Part shown: in pieces, positions 27,102 through 35,699 of the stretch
Position numbering within the stretch: position 1 is the first letter of the stretch
Layout of the letters: each line of letters opens with the position of its first letter
Source: PALSA-911 sp963743035
Lineage (GTDB): Bacteria; Pseudomonadota; Alphaproteobacteria; Acetobacterales; Acetobacteraceae
DNA: 64,000 nucleotides
Direction of reading: 5' to 3'
Assembly: GCA_963743035.1 (NCBI GenBank)
Contig: CAVUOB010000003.1
Location: 248,001-312,000, forward strand
Notes under the pieces: model-generated
Database searches by the model: none
Told to the model about the DNA's origin: nothing
Seen by the model: the letters and a program-made list of their open reading frames with translations, nothing else
Translations under genes and position numbers: made by a program

Positions 27102-29729
27102 ATGCCTGAGATCCAGAACGAAACCGCGCCCGCCGCGCCGGACGCACCGCGCTATAATTTCCGCGACGCCGAGCCGCGCTGGCAGCGCGAATGGGACGCG
27201 CAAGCCTGCTTTCGCGTCGCGGACGTGCCGACCGACGGCAAGCCGAAATACTACGTGCTGGAGATGTTCCCCTACCCCAGCGGCAAGATCCACATGGGGC
27301 ATGTCCGCAACTACACGCTGGGCGACGTGGTGGCGCGCTACAAGCGCGCGCGCGGCTTCTCGGTCCTGCATCCGATGGGCTGGGACGCGTTCGGCCTGCC
27401 GGCGGAGAACGCGGCGCGCGAGCGCGGCATCCATCCGGCCAAATGGACCTACGAGAACATCGCCAACATGCGCACCGAGCTGCAGCGCATGGGGCTGTCG
27501 CTGGACTGGCAGCGCGAATTCGCCACCTGCGACCCGTCCTATTACGGCCAGCAGCAGAAGCTCTTCCTCGACTTCCTGGCCGCCGGCCTGGTGGAGCGCA
27601 AGGAGAGCTGGGTCAACTGGGACCCGGTCGACGGCACCGTGCTGGCCAACGAGCAGGTGATCGACGGCCGCGGCTGGCGCTCCGGCGCGCTGGTCGAGAA
27701 GAAGCTGCTGTCGCAGTGGTTCTTCAGCATCACCAAATACGCCCCCGAACTGCTCGCCGCGCTGGACCGCATGGACCGCTGGCCGGAGCGGGTGCGGACG
27801 ATGCAGAAGAACTGGATCGGCCACAGCACCGGCGCGCAGCTGCGGTTCTCTCTGGTCGCCCCGGAAAACGGCATCGACAAGATCGAGGTCTACACGACCC
27901 GGCCGGACACGCTGTACGGCATGTCCTTCGTGGCGCTGGCGCCGGAGCATCCGCTATCCGCCGCCATCGCCGCGCATAACCCGGGTGCGGCCGAGTTCAT
28001 CGCCGAATGCCGCCAGCTCGGCACCAGCGAGGCGGTGATCGAGACCGCGGAGAAGAAGGGCTTCGATACCGGCCTGCGCGTCGCGCACCCGTTCCTGAAG
28101 GGCAAGACCTTCCCGGTCTGGATCGCCAATTTCGTGCTGATGGAATACGGCACCGGCGCCATCTTCGGCTGCCCCGCGCACGACCAGCGCGACATCGAGT
28201 TCGCCCGCAAATACGGCCTGGAAGTCACCCCCGTCGTTCTGCCGCCCGGCGCCGACCCGGCGAGCTTCGCCGTCGGCACCGAGGCCTATGTCGGTCCGGG
28301 CACGATCTACCACTCCGGCTTCCTGGACGGGCTGGACGTGGCCGAGGCCAAGGCCCGCGCGATCGCGGAGCTGGAGCGCCTGGGCGTGGGAACCGGCGTC
28401 ACCAACTGGCGGCTGCGCGACTGGGGCGTCAGCCGGCAGCGCTACTGGGGCTGCCCGATCCCGGTGATCCATTGCCAGTCCTGCGGCGTCGTGCCGGTGC
28501 CCGCCGGGCAGCTGCCCGTCGTGCTGCCGGAGGACGTGACCTTCGACAAGCCGGGCAATCCGCTGGACCACCACCCGACCTGGAAGCACGTCCCCTGCCC
28601 GAAATGCGGCGCCCCGGCGCGCCGGGAGACCGATACCTGCGACACCTTCGTCGACAGCTCCTGGTATTTCTCCCGCTTCTGCAGTCCCCATTCCGCCGAG
28701 CCGGTAAACCGCGCCGCGGCCGATCACTGGATGCCGGTCGACCAGTATATCGGCGGCATCGAGCATGCGATCCTGCATCTGCTCTATGCGCGCTTCTTCA
28801 CCCGGGCGATGTCGGCCACCGGGCATCTGGCGGTGGACGAGCCGTTCGCCGGCCTGTTCACCCAGGGCATGGTCACCCATGCCAGCTTCCGCGGCGCCGA
28901 CGGGCGCTGGCTGTATCCGGAGGAAGTGGACATCCGCGCCGACGGCAGCGCCGTGCACCGGGAAACCGGCGAGGCGGTGACGGTCGGCCGGGTCGAGGCG
29001 ATGTCCAAGTCCAGGCGCAACACCATCGATCCCGGCGAGATCATCGCCCGCTACGGCGCCGACACCGCGCGCTGGTTCATCCTGTCCGATAACCCCCCCG
29101 ACCGGGACATCGAATGGACGGAAGCCGGCGTTGCCGGCGCCTACCGCTTCACCCAGCGCGTCTTCCGTCTCGCCGAGGCCGCCGCCGGGATCGCGGCGAC
29201 GGCGCGGCCCGAGACCTTCGGCCCGGCCGCGACCGCGCTGCGCCGCGCGACGCATCGCGCCATCGCGACGCTGACCGAGGCGCTGGAGAGCTTTGCCTTC
29301 AACGTCGCCGTCGCCCGGCTGTACGAGCTGGCCAACGCCATCGCCGAGGCCGAGCGCGCGCCCGACAGCGAGGGCCTGGCCTGGGCCCGGCTGGAGGCGC
29401 TGTCGATGCTGGCGCGCCTGGTCGGCCCGATGATGCCGCATCTGGCCGAGGAGGTGCATGCCATGCTCCACCCCGGCGAGGACATGGTGGCGAACCTGCC
29501 CTGGCCGGAAGCCGACCCGGCGCTGGTCGCCGCCGACAGCGTGACCATCGCGGTGCAGGTCATGGGCAAGCTGCGCGGCGCGGTCGTCGTCGCGCCGGAC
29601 GCGACGGCGGAGGCGGTGATCTTGGCCGCCGAGAACGAGCCGAACGTGGCGCGGCTGCTGGCCGGAAAGCGCGTGGTCAAGCGCATCCACGTGCCGGGCC
29701 GCATCGTGAACTTCGTGATCGCGGCCTGA
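27102..29729 (+). CDS. leuS: Leucyl-tRNA synthetase
   Basis: Class I synthetase of 875 aa that charges tRNA-Leu. The HIGH motif appears as PYPSGKIHMGH near residue 48. The editing domain (about residues 230-420) includes TTRPDTLYGMSFVALAPEHP and GTGAIFGCPAHDQRD. A zinc-type CQSCGVVP...CPKCGAP element is near 465-505. The second signature is AMSKSRRN near residue 630, with Ala replacing the first Lys of KMSKS while the catalytic second Lys is kept. The ATG at 27102 is preferred; a TTG at 27090 would add four residues. Four bases separate it from lptE. Confidence 0.97.
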   Translation: MPEIQNETAPAAPDAPRYNFRDAEPRWQREWDAQACFRVADVPTDGKPKYYVLEMFPYPSGKIHMGHVRNYTLGDVVARYKRARGFSVLHPMGWDAFGLPAENAARERGIHPAKWTYENIANMRTELQRMGLSLDWQREFATCDPSYYGQQQKLFLDFLAAGLVERKESWVNWDPVDGTVLANEQVIDGRGWRSGALVEKKLLSQWFFSITKYAPELLAALDRMDRWPERVRTMQKNWIGHSTGAQLRFSLVAPENGIDKIEVYTTRPDTLYGMSFVALAPEHPLSAAIAAHNPGAAEFIAECRQLGTSEAVIETAEKKGFDTGLRVAHPFLKGKTFPVWIANFVLMEYGTGAIFGCPAHDQRDIEFARKYGLEVTPVVLPPGADPASFAVGTEAYVGPGTIYHSGFLDGLDVAEAKARAIAELERLGVGTGVTNWRLRDWGVSRQRYWGCPIPVIHCQSCGVVPVPAGQLPVVLPEDVTFDKPGNPLDHHPTWKHVPCPKCGAPARRETDTCDTFVDSSWYFSRFCSPHSAEPVNRAAADHWMPVDQYIGGIEHAILHLLYARFFTRAMSATGHLAVDEPFAGLFTQGMVTHASFRGADGRWLYPEEVDIRADGSAVHRETGEAVTVGRVEAMSKSRRNTIDPGEIIARYGADTARWFILSDNPPDRDIEWTEAGVAGAYRFTQRVFRLAEAAAGIAATARPETFGPAATALRRATHRAIATLTEALESFAFNVAVARLYELANAIAEAERAPDSEGLAWARLEALSMLARLVGPMMPHLAEEVHAMLHPGEDMVANLPWPEADPALVAADSVTIAVQVMGKLRGAVVVAPDATAEAVILAAENEPNVARLLAGKRVVKRIHVPGRIVNFVIAA

Positions 29730-29733
29730 CCGG

Positions 29734-30273
29734 ATGATCGCCCGGCGCGCCCTGCTCGCACGTCTGGGCGGTGTCTCCGCCTTCGCGCTGCTGTCCGGCT
29801 GCGGCTTCCATCCCGCCTACATGCCCACCGCATCCGGCAATGCCGGCGTGGCGCAGCGCGACATGGCCGCCGTCTTCGTGGATAATATCGGCGAGCGCAG
29901 CGGCCAGGTGCTGCGCCAGGCGCTGCAGGAGCGCTTCGAGCGCAACGGCACCGGGGTGCAGCGGCGCTACACGCTGAGCGTCGCCTACGGCATCGGCGGC
30001 GAGGGCATCGCCATCCTGCCGGACAATTCGACGACGCGCATTCGCCTCACCGCCGACGCGACCTGGTACCTGATCGCCCAGGATCCAGGCAAGACCCACC
30101 TCGCCAGCGGCCATGCCAAGGCGGTCGACGGCTACAACATTCTCAATCAGCAATATTTCTTCAGCGACCTCAGCAACGAAGACGCGCAGAAGCGGCTGGC
30201 CGACACGATCGCCGACCAGATCGCCATCCAGGTCGCGATCTGGTTTCGCGGACACGCGTCCACGGAAGGCTGA
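29734..30273 (+). CDS. lptE: LPS assembly lipoprotein LptE
   Basis: Outer-membrane lipoprotein of 179 aa that plugs the LptD barrel in lipopolysaccharide export. The signal peptide has a twin-arginine-like start and the lipobox LSGC with Cys at residue 23, followed by GFHPAYMP, the usual LptE start of the mature chain. The middle strand region VFVDNIGERSGQVLRQALQERF and the C-terminal AQKRLADTIADQIAIQVAIWF helix fit the family. Its position between leuS and holA is the conserved proteobacterial order and confirms the assignment. Confidence 0.93.
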   Translation: MIARRALLARLGGVSAFALLSGCGFHPAYMPTASGNAGVAQRDMAAVFVDNIGERSGQVLRQALQERFERNGTGVQRRYTLSVAYGIGGEGIAILPDNSTTRIRLTADATWYLIAQDPGKTHLASGHAKAVDGYNILNQQYFFSDLSNEDAQKRLADTIADQIAIQVAIWFRGHASTEG

Positions 30274-30279
30274 CCCGCC

Positions 30280-31293
30280 GTGAAGCTGGACGCACGGCGA
30301 TTTCCGGCGTTCGTGAAGGACCCCGGCTCCTGCCGCGTGGTGCTGCTGCACGGCGAGGATGCCGGGCTGATCCGGGACCGGGCGGAAATGCTGGTCCGCA
30401 GCGTCGCCGGCGGCCTCGACGATCCCTTCCTGGTCGCCGACCTCACGCGCGAGACCGCCGACCGGCTGGTGGAGGAGGCCTCCTCGCTGTCGCTGACCGG
30501 CGGGCGCCGGGTGGTGCGGGTGCGCGAGGTCACCGATACCGCGACCGACCGGGTCAAGGCGGTGCTGGCCGGCAAGGCCCCGGCCCTGGTGGTGCTGGAA
30601 GCGCCGGGCCTGGCTTCGCGCTCCCGCCTGCGCACGGCGGTGGAAGCGGCTTCCGATGGCGCGGCACTCGCCTGCTATCCGGAAGAGGGGCGCGACCTCG
30701 AACAGACCATCCGTGGCGTGCTGGCGGAGTCCGGCGTCACCGCCGATGGAGAGGCGCTGACCTGGCTGGCCGGCCAGCTCGGCGCCGATCGCGCCTCGAC
30801 CCGGCGGGAGATGGAGAAGCTGGCGCTGTATGCCGGCCCCGGCGGGCGGGTGGACCTGGACGCGGCGATGGCCTGCGTCGGCGATCTCGCCGGATTGTCG
30901 CTGGACGACGCGCTGTTCGCCGCCACCGCGGGCGATGTCGCCACCGCCGACCGGGCGCTGGAGCTGGCCATGGCCGAGGGGGCCGCGCCGGTGGGCGTGC
31001 TGCGCGCGGCGATGCTGCATCTGCAGCGTCTGCATCGCGTGCGCCTCGCCATGGACGAGACCGGCGCCGCGGCCAGCGACGCGGCCCGCACCGCGCGTCC
31101 GCCGGTGTTCTTCAAGCGCAGCGCCGCGTTCACCCGCGCGCTCGGGCTATGGCCTTCCCCGGCCCTGTCCGGCGCCCTGGCCTTCCTGTCGGAGGCCGAA
31201 CGCGCCTGCAAGCGCACCGGCGCGCCGGACGATGCCATCTGCCGCAACGCCGTGTTGACGCTTGCCCGCCGGGCGGCTGGGGGGCGGCGATAG
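30280..31293 (+). CDS. holA: DNA polymerase III subunit delta
   Basis: Clamp-loader subunit of 337 aa that opens the beta clamp. MKLDARRFPAFVKDPGSCRV leads into the truncated AAA+ domain: VVLLHGEDAGLIRDRAEMLV, DPFLVADLTRE, then SLTGGRRVVRVREVTD. The C-terminal collar region begins near residue 215 (LSLDDALFAATAGDVATADR). The start is GTG, six bases after the lptE stop, so it is the third gene of the leuS-lptE-holA unit. A half palindromic element follows. Confidence 0.93.
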   Translation: MKLDARRFPAFVKDPGSCRVVLLHGEDAGLIRDRAEMLVRSVAGGLDDPFLVADLTRETADRLVEEASSLSLTGGRRVVRVREVTDTATDRVKAVLAGKAPALVVLEAPGLASRSRLRTAVEAASDGAALACYPEEGRDLEQTIRGVLAESGVTADGEALTWLAGQLGADRASTRREMEKLALYAGPGGRVDLDAAMACVGDLAGLSLDDALFAATAGDVATADRALELAMAEGAAPVGVLRAAMLHLQRLHRVRLAMDETGAAASDAARTARPPVFFKRSAAFTRALGLWPSPALSGALAFLSEAERACKRTGAPDDAICRNAVLTLARRAAGGRR

Positions 31294-31299
31294 GCGCTC

Positions 31300-31381
31300 C
31301 AAGCAAGCAAGGCCGGGCTTTGCCCGGACCCACCAAAGGGCAGTCGCCCTTTGGAAACCCATTCAATGGAAGTCCGGGGGC
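31300..31381. repeat. Intergenic palindromic element, half copy (copy 6)
   Basis: GCAAGGCCGGGCTTTGCCCGG and CAAAGGGCAGTCGCCCTTTG hairpins, then a short degenerate piece. The long central stem is missing. It fills the gap between the convergent holA and HpcH genes. Confidence 0.75.
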
Positions 31382-32155
31382 TCAGCCTCTGGCGTTGTCC
31401 ACGGCCTGGCGGGCGGCGTTGCCGGTGAGGGTGACGTCGAAGCCGACCAGCAGCATCTGATAGCCGGCCGCGCGCTTCGCCCTGGCGGCCTCCGGCGTCA
31501 GCGCCACGCCGCCTAGCGGAATCCCGGCCCGGCGGACTTTCCCCTCGGCTTCCGAAATCAGCGCCTGCAATTCCGGATGGTCCATCTGCCCGGGCACGCC
31601 GATCGCCATCGACAGGTCGAATGAGGCGATCGCCACCACGTCGATCCCCGGCACGGCGAGGATGCTGTCGAGGTTCCGGACCGCGTCCGGGTCCTCGATG
31701 GTGATGACGTTCAGGATCTCGCGGTTGGCGGCACGCAGATACTCGGGAAACGACAGGCCCCAACGCAGCGGCGCATAGGAAGGTGCCACGCCGCGCACGC
31801 CCTCCGGCGGATAACGGACCGCGGCCACGCTCGCGCGGGCCAGCTCGGGGGTGGAGATCATCGGGAAATTGATCCCCATCGCCCCGGTGTCCAGGACCGG
31901 CTTCACCAGCCAGGGCTCGGTCCAGGGCACGCGGACGATCGGCGTGGCGCCGGTGCCCTGCGTCGCCGCCACCATGGCATGCACGGTGGCGATGTCGATC
32001 GGCCCGTGCTCCATGTCGATGATCAGGCAATCGGCGCCGTTGCCGGCGAGGATCTGCACCATCGCGACGCTGGGCATCGTCACCATGATCGTCGTCACGA
32101 CCCCGCCCGCCGCCAGCTTCGCCTTCATCCGGTTGATAGCGGCGGGTTCGGCCAT
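31382..32155 (-). CDS. HpcH/HpaI-family aldolase
   Basis: Class II aldolase/citrate-lyase beta fold protein of 257 aa, cleaving 2-keto-3-deoxy or related 4-hydroxy-2-oxo acids with a divalent metal. The motif GADCLIIDMEHGPIDIATVH (D47, E49, H50) is the family signature. R75 in IVRVPW binds the substrate carboxylate, and the metal-binding acids fall in MGINFPMIST and the later ITIEDPDAV. The C-terminal half ends with GYQMLLVGFDVTLTGNAARQ. It lies 37 bases downstream of the nitrile hydratase-like genes on the same strand and may be co-transcribed. Confidence 0.87.
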   Translation of the reverse strand: MAEPAAINRMKAKLAAGGVVTTIMVTMPSVAMVQILAGNGADCLIIDMEHGPIDIATVHAMVAATQGTGATPIVRVPWTEPWLVKPVLDTGAMGINFPMISTPELARASVAAVRYPPEGVRGVAPSYAPLRWGLSFPEYLRAANREILNVITIEDPDAVRNLDSILAVPGIDVVAIASFDLSMAIGVPGQMDHPELQALISEAEGKVRRAGIPLGGVALTPEAARAKRAAGYQMLLVGFDVTLTGNAARQAVDNARG

Positions 32156-32192
32156 GAACGGATCGGCTTTGACGGATTCCCAGGCGGGGCCG

Positions 32193-32774
32193 CTACAGGG
32201 CCGGCACGGTCACGCCGATCATGTCGCCCTCGCGCACGATGGCGGCGAGCCTCTCCTCGCTCCAGCCCTCGGTGCCGGCCGGGCGCATCGGCAGTACCAT
32301 CCAGCGATAATCGGCGGTGGAATCGACCACCCGCAGCTTCACCTCGGCCGGCAGATGGGTGCCCCATTCCGCCAGCAGCCCGCGCGGGTCGCGCACCGCG
32401 CGGGCGCGGTAGGCGGCGGATTTGAACCAGAACGGCGGATAGCCCAGCACCGCGCGCGGATAGCAGCTGCACAGGGTGCAGACCACGAGGTTGTGCAGGT
32501 CGGTCGTGTTCTCCAGCACACCGAGCGGCGGCATGCCGCGCATGGGGATGCCCAGGGCCTCCGCCGCCTGCGCGCCGTCCGCCAGCATGGCGGCGCGATA
32601 GGCCGGATCGGTCCATGCCTTGGCGACCATGCGCGCGCCCTGGCCGGGATTGGCGGCATCGGTGATGGCCCGGCGCGCTGCGATCTCCTGTGTGGTCAGG
32701 ATGCCCTTGGCCTCCAGCAGGTTGCGCACCGCGACCAGCAGCTGCTCGCCGTCGGTCTCCAGGATGTTGCTCAT
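32193..32774 (-). CDS. Nitrile hydratase alpha / thiocyanate hydrolase gamma-type metal-binding subunit, cobalt type
   Basis: Catalytic subunit of 193 aa. The metal claw VCTLCSC is at residues 98-104 (C99, C102, C104). Thr in VCTLCSC marks cobalt-type enzymes, whereas iron types have Ser. YPRAVLGYPPFWFKSAAYRARAVRDPR and the end GDMIGVTVPAL are typical of nitrile hydratase alpha. Two of the three cysteines are expected to be oxidised after cobalt insertion. Its ATG overlaps the stop of the preceding small gene (ATGA). That gene and the one before it together correspond to one beta subunit, so the complex has three chains. Confidence 0.9.
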   Translation of the reverse strand: MSNILETDGEQLLVAVRNLLEAKGILTTQEIAARRAITDAANPGQGARMVAKAWTDPAYRAAMLADGAQAAEALGIPMRGMPPLGVLENTTDLHNLVVCTLCSCYPRAVLGYPPFWFKSAAYRARAVRDPRGLLAEWGTHLPAEVKLRVVDSTADYRWMVLPMRPAGTEGWSEERLAAIVREGDMIGVTVPAL

Positions 32775-33064
32775 CGCGATGCGGCTCCTGTCGGCTGTAG
32801 CCAGTGTTCGTAGATTTCCACCAGTAATTCGTCCCGTTCCGATCCCTCCGGCCAGATTTCCCGCCGGGGGAACGCCACGTGGTACAGCGGCACGGTCGCA
32901 GCCGGGCGCGCGAAGGCGAGGTCCTCGGGGTTCGGATAGGCGCCGAGCTGGCGCACCACCACGCCGCGATGGCCACGCAAATAATGCGGCGTGCGGATAT
33001 GGCAGGGGCCGCGCGTCTCCGGCCAGTCATACTTCACCAGCACCTCGGATCCGGGCGCGAGCAT
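32771..33064 (-). CDS. Nitrile hydratase beta C-terminal half (thiocyanate hydrolase alpha-like subunit)
   Basis: Protein of 97 aa equal to the SH3-like barrel of nitrile hydratase beta. It reads MLAPGSEVLVKYDWPETRGPC, then HIRTPHYLRGHRGVVVRQLGAYPNPEDLAF and PLYHVAFPRREIWPEGSERDELLVEIYEHWLQP, matching the final 95 residues of beta chains. A stand-alone version of this domain is known in thiocyanate hydrolase and in the three-subunit toyocamycin nitrile hydratase. It overlaps both neighbours: TGATG with the N-terminal-half gene and ATGA with the alpha gene. Confidence 0.85.
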   Translation of the reverse strand: MLAPGSEVLVKYDWPETRGPCHIRTPHYLRGHRGVVVRQLGAYPNPEDLAFARPAATVPLYHVAFPRREIWPEGSERDELLVEIYEHWLQPTGAASR

Positions 33065-33396
33065 CAGCCCCGCTCCAGTTCGGCGCGCAGCTCGGCCTCG
33101 GTGATCACGCCCTTCTGCAGCAGATTGCCGGTGATCGAGCGGATCCATTTCCGGTAGTAGCTCAGCCGCAGATAATCCGCCTCCGGGATCGCCTCGATGC
33201 CGCGGCGCAGCTCGTCCACGCCCATGATCTTCTTGGCGCCGAGGATCTGGCGCAGCGCGTCCACCTCCTTGTCGAAATCGGTCAGCGCATGCGGCTCGAT
33301 ATCGACGGGCTCGCACATGAATTTCTGTGCCCCGCCCAGGTCGTGCATGGCGCGCGGGACGCTGTCCGGGTCGATGCGCGGGAGGTCGTCTGGCAT
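33064..33396 (-). CDS. Nitrile hydratase beta N-terminal half (thiocyanate hydrolase beta-like subunit)
   Basis: Helical protein of 110 aa that corresponds to the N-terminal half of nitrile hydratase beta. It contains MHDLGGAQKFMCEPVDIEP (compare the MDGVHDLGG opening of beta chains), a helical middle, and ADYLRLSYYRKWIRSITGNLLQKGVITEAEL, matching the YYExW...LLxxKGLIxxxEL stretch. It ends just where the beta chain would continue, and the next gene starts in the overlapping TGATG. A frameshift in an ancestral beta gene could look like this, but the start of the second ORF is clean, so a real two-gene form is more likely. Confidence 0.82.
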   Translation of the reverse strand: MPDDLPRIDPDSVPRAMHDLGGAQKFMCEPVDIEPHALTDFDKEVDALRQILGAKKIMGVDELRRGIEAIPEADYLRLSYYRKWIRSITGNLLQKGVITEAELRAELERG

Positions 33397-33471
33397 GGTG
33401 GGATACCTCAGCTTGCTGGCGCGGCCGAGCCTAGCGCCTTCGGGCGGCCGGACAAAGCCCCGAACAAGGCT

Positions 33472-34320
33472 TCAGTTGACCGCCTCGTCCGGCAGGATGC
33501 CCCAGAACTCGTCGCGCTTGAGCCAGCCCCGGTAATCGCCGACCTGCACCTGGCACCAATCCGCCGCTGCATCACAGCTGCGGATACGCCCGACGACGCC
33601 GGGCTGCAGCCGGGCCACCGCCGATGCGTCGGCGCTCCCCTGCCGGCGCAGCACCCGCTCGGCCCCGGTGACCACGAAGCTGCGCCGCCCGGTCAGCGTG
33701 GCCTGGTGCACCCAGCCCTTCACCCCGTCCTGGTCGCGCACCAGGCGCCAGACCTCGAACTCCCGCTCGATCTCCACCGGCAGGTCGCGGCGCTTGTAGA
33801 CCCACTCGATCGGATAGCGCACCCCCGGACCGGTGCGCAGGTTGACCTCGTCGGAACGCAGCGCGGCGAAGCGCGGCAGCGGCATGTTGGTCTGCGTGCC
33901 CTTGGCCGGCTCGGCCGGAGCGGCAGGCGCCGCGGTGACGGCAGCCGCGCCTGCGGCAGCCCCTGCCGCAGCTCCCGCCGCCGCGGCTGCCGGCGCTTTT
34001 ACCGCCGGCTTCGCGGCGGCCTTGCTGCCGGGCTTGGCCGGCTTCTGCACCGGCTGGGCATGCGCCGAGCCTTTCGGCGTCACCAGCGGCGCCGGCTTGC
34101 CTATTTGCTGCACCGCCGGGCGGGGCGCCGCGAGGGGCGGCGTCGGCGCGGCGGAAGGTGCGGATTTCTGCTTCGACGGCGCGTGCAGGGTGCCGCTGGC
34201 CGCCGGCGGGGTCTGCACCTGGCCCCAGGCCGCCGGCAACGGCCCGAGCAGCAGCAAGGCCGCGCACGCAATCCGCGCGCGCCATCTCGGGAATCCGATC
34301 GCCATGGGTCGGGCTGACAT
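33472..34320 (-). CDS. Secreted SH3-domain protein with Ala/Pro-rich linker
   Basis: Protein of 282 aa with a signal peptide (ARIACAALLLLGPLPAAWGQ, cleavage after AWG near residue 33). Residues 35-145 are low complexity, rich in Ala, Pro and Lys, and probably span the periplasm or cell wall. The C-terminal 135 residues carry two bacterial SH3-like units: EVNLRTGPGVRYPIEWVYKR with VKGWVHQATLTGRRSFVV, and ARLQPGVVGRIRSCD with WCQVQVGDYRGWLKRDEFWG. Such domains bind peptidoglycan or act as periplasmic adaptors. It is transcribed away from the nitrile hydratase genes' promoter side, on the same strand upstream of them. Confidence 0.8.
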   Translation of the reverse strand: MSARPMAIGFPRWRARIACAALLLLGPLPAAWGQVQTPPAASGTLHAPSKQKSAPSAAPTPPLAAPRPAVQQIGKPAPLVTPKGSAHAQPVQKPAKPGSKAAAKPAVKAPAAAAAGAAAGAAAGAAAVTAAPAAPAEPAKGTQTNMPLPRFAALRSDEVNLRTGPGVRYPIEWVYKRRDLPVEIEREFEVWRLVRDQDGVKGWVHQATLTGRRSFVVTGAERVLRRQGSADASAVARLQPGVVGRIRSCDAAADWCQVQVGDYRGWLKRDEFWGILPDEAVN

Positions 34321-34387
34321 CCCCTATGCGTTCCCAGAATCGGTCAAACGGGTCAAGGGTAAGCGTGCGGGATGGGGAACATCGTAA

Positions 34388-34787
34388 TCAGATCGTCGCG
34401 ATCTGCCCGGCGCCGACCGCGGACAGGAAGGTCACGACACCGGCGACCTCCACGCCGGGCAGCAGCAAGGCGGCGTCGATCGCCTCGGCGCGCAGCCCCG
34501 CCTCGCAGGCGATCAGCCGCACGCCCAGCTCCACGCAGGCCTCCCGCAGCTCCGCCAGCCCGGCCACCCCGGCTGCCGCGCACCCGCTCATCGCGCGCCG
34601 CATCCTCGAGGCCCGACCAGTCGGCGAGCAGCGCGCGGCAGCCGGCATTGCTGGCGAACACCACGACCTCCCGCCCCAGCGCGGCGGCGCCGGCGGCCAG
34701 CACGAAGGCGTAATGCGCACGGTCATGCGATCCCGACAGCAGCAGGACGCCCAGCTTCGGCGGCGGATCAGACGGCACAGGGGTCAT
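34388..34787 (-). pseudogene. DsrE-family sulfur-relay-like protein, one frameshift near 34584
   Basis: Small DsrE/TusD-like protein of about 132 aa once one extra base in the CCC run at 34583-34585 is removed. The first part reads KLGVLLLSGSHDRAHYAFVL, then REVVVFASNAGCRALLADWS; after correction the second part reads AGLAELREACVELGVRLIACEAGLRAEAI, then VAGVVTFLSAVGAGQIATI. Family members carry or transfer sulfur; the Cys in IACEAGLRA is at the place of the DsrE cysteine. The start overlaps the moeB stop (ATGA), so the two are co-translated. The 400-base span is 133 codons plus one base, and without correction the product is truncated or altered. Confidence 0.75.
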
Positions 34788-35620
34788 ACAGCACAGATTG
34801 GGCCGGCGGTGCTGCCATGCGCGGACAGGTCGGTGATCACCGCATTCGGTCCGCACAGCCGGCATTTCGGGTCCGCGCGCAGCCGCACGGTGCGAAAGCG
34901 GGTGGCGAGCGCGTCCCAGATCAGCAGCCGCCCGGACAGGCTCTCGCCGATGCCCAGGATCTCCTTCAGCACCTCGGTCGCCTGCAGCGTCCCCATCACC
35001 CCGGTCACGGCGCCGAGCACCCCCGCCTCGGAACAGGTCGGCACCATCCCCTCGGGCGGCGCTTCGGCATACAGGCAGCGATAGCAGGGGCCGGGCGCTT
35101 CCCCTTCCGCATGGGCATGCGGCTTGAACACCGACAACTGCCCCTCGAAGCGCAGCACCGCGGCGGAAACCAGCGTGCGCCGGCCCAGCACGCAGGCATC
35201 GGCGACCAGGAAGCGGGTCGCGAAATTATCGGTGCCGTCGCAGACGATGTCGTAGCGCCCGATCAGCTCGGCCGCGTTCGCCGCGTCCAGCCGGAACGGA
35301 TGGGTCTCCACCCGCGTGCCCGGGTTGATGGCCAGCGCCGCCTCGGCGGCGGAGGCCGCCTTGCCCACGCCGATCCGCGCCGTGGTATGGGCGATCTGAC
35401 GCTGCAGGTTGGACAGCTCCACGTGGTCGTCATCGACGATGCCGATGGTGCCGACCCCCGCCGCCGCCAGGTACAGCACCAGCGGGCTGCCCAGGCCGCC
35501 GGCGCCGACCACCAGCACCTTGGCGGCCTTCAGCCGCGCCTGGCCGGTGCCCCCCACTTCCTGCAGCAGGATGTGGCGGGAAAAGCGGCGGATTTCGTCT
35601 TCCGAGAAATCGATGTCCAT
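34784..35620 (-). CDS. moeB: ThiF/MoeB-family adenylyltransferase (molybdopterin synthase activator)
   Basis: E1-like enzyme of 278 aa that adenylates the C-terminal Gly of a ubiquitin-like sulfur carrier (MoaD or ThiS). Features are the nucleotide-binding VLVVGAGGLGSPLVLYLAAAGVG, the Arg-containing HTTARIGVGKA, the conserved CDGTDNFATRFLVADAC, and a zinc site from CYRCLY and CRLCGP. It starts from ATG 35620 preceded by GAGCAGGGAT. The downstream DsrE-like gene overlaps it, consistent with a sulfur-transfer pair. The two functions (MoeB versus ThiF) cannot be separated by sequence alone. Confidence 0.9.
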   Translation of the reverse strand: MDIDFSEDEIRRFSRHILLQEVGGTGQARLKAAKVLVVGAGGLGSPLVLYLAAAGVGTIGIVDDDHVELSNLQRQIAHTTARIGVGKAASAAEAALAINPGTRVETHPFRLDAANAAELIGRYDIVCDGTDNFATRFLVADACVLGRRTLVSAAVLRFEGQLSVFKPHAHAEGEAPGPCYRCLYAEAPPEGMVPTCSEAGVLGAVTGVMGTLQATEVLKEILGIGESLSGRLLIWDALATRFRTVRLRADPKCRLCGPNAVITDLSAHGSTAGPICAV

Positions 35621-35699
35621 ATCCCTGCTCGTTCCCATGGGGCCATATAGGATGACCCGCCCAGGCTGCGAAGAGCTCTGCGATGAAGGCAACCGAGAC

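Noticed and set aside
35621..35638. Earlier ATG for moeB at 35638 (MGTSRD...)
   Set aside because: It has no ribosome site; GAGCAGGGAT precedes the ATG at 35620.
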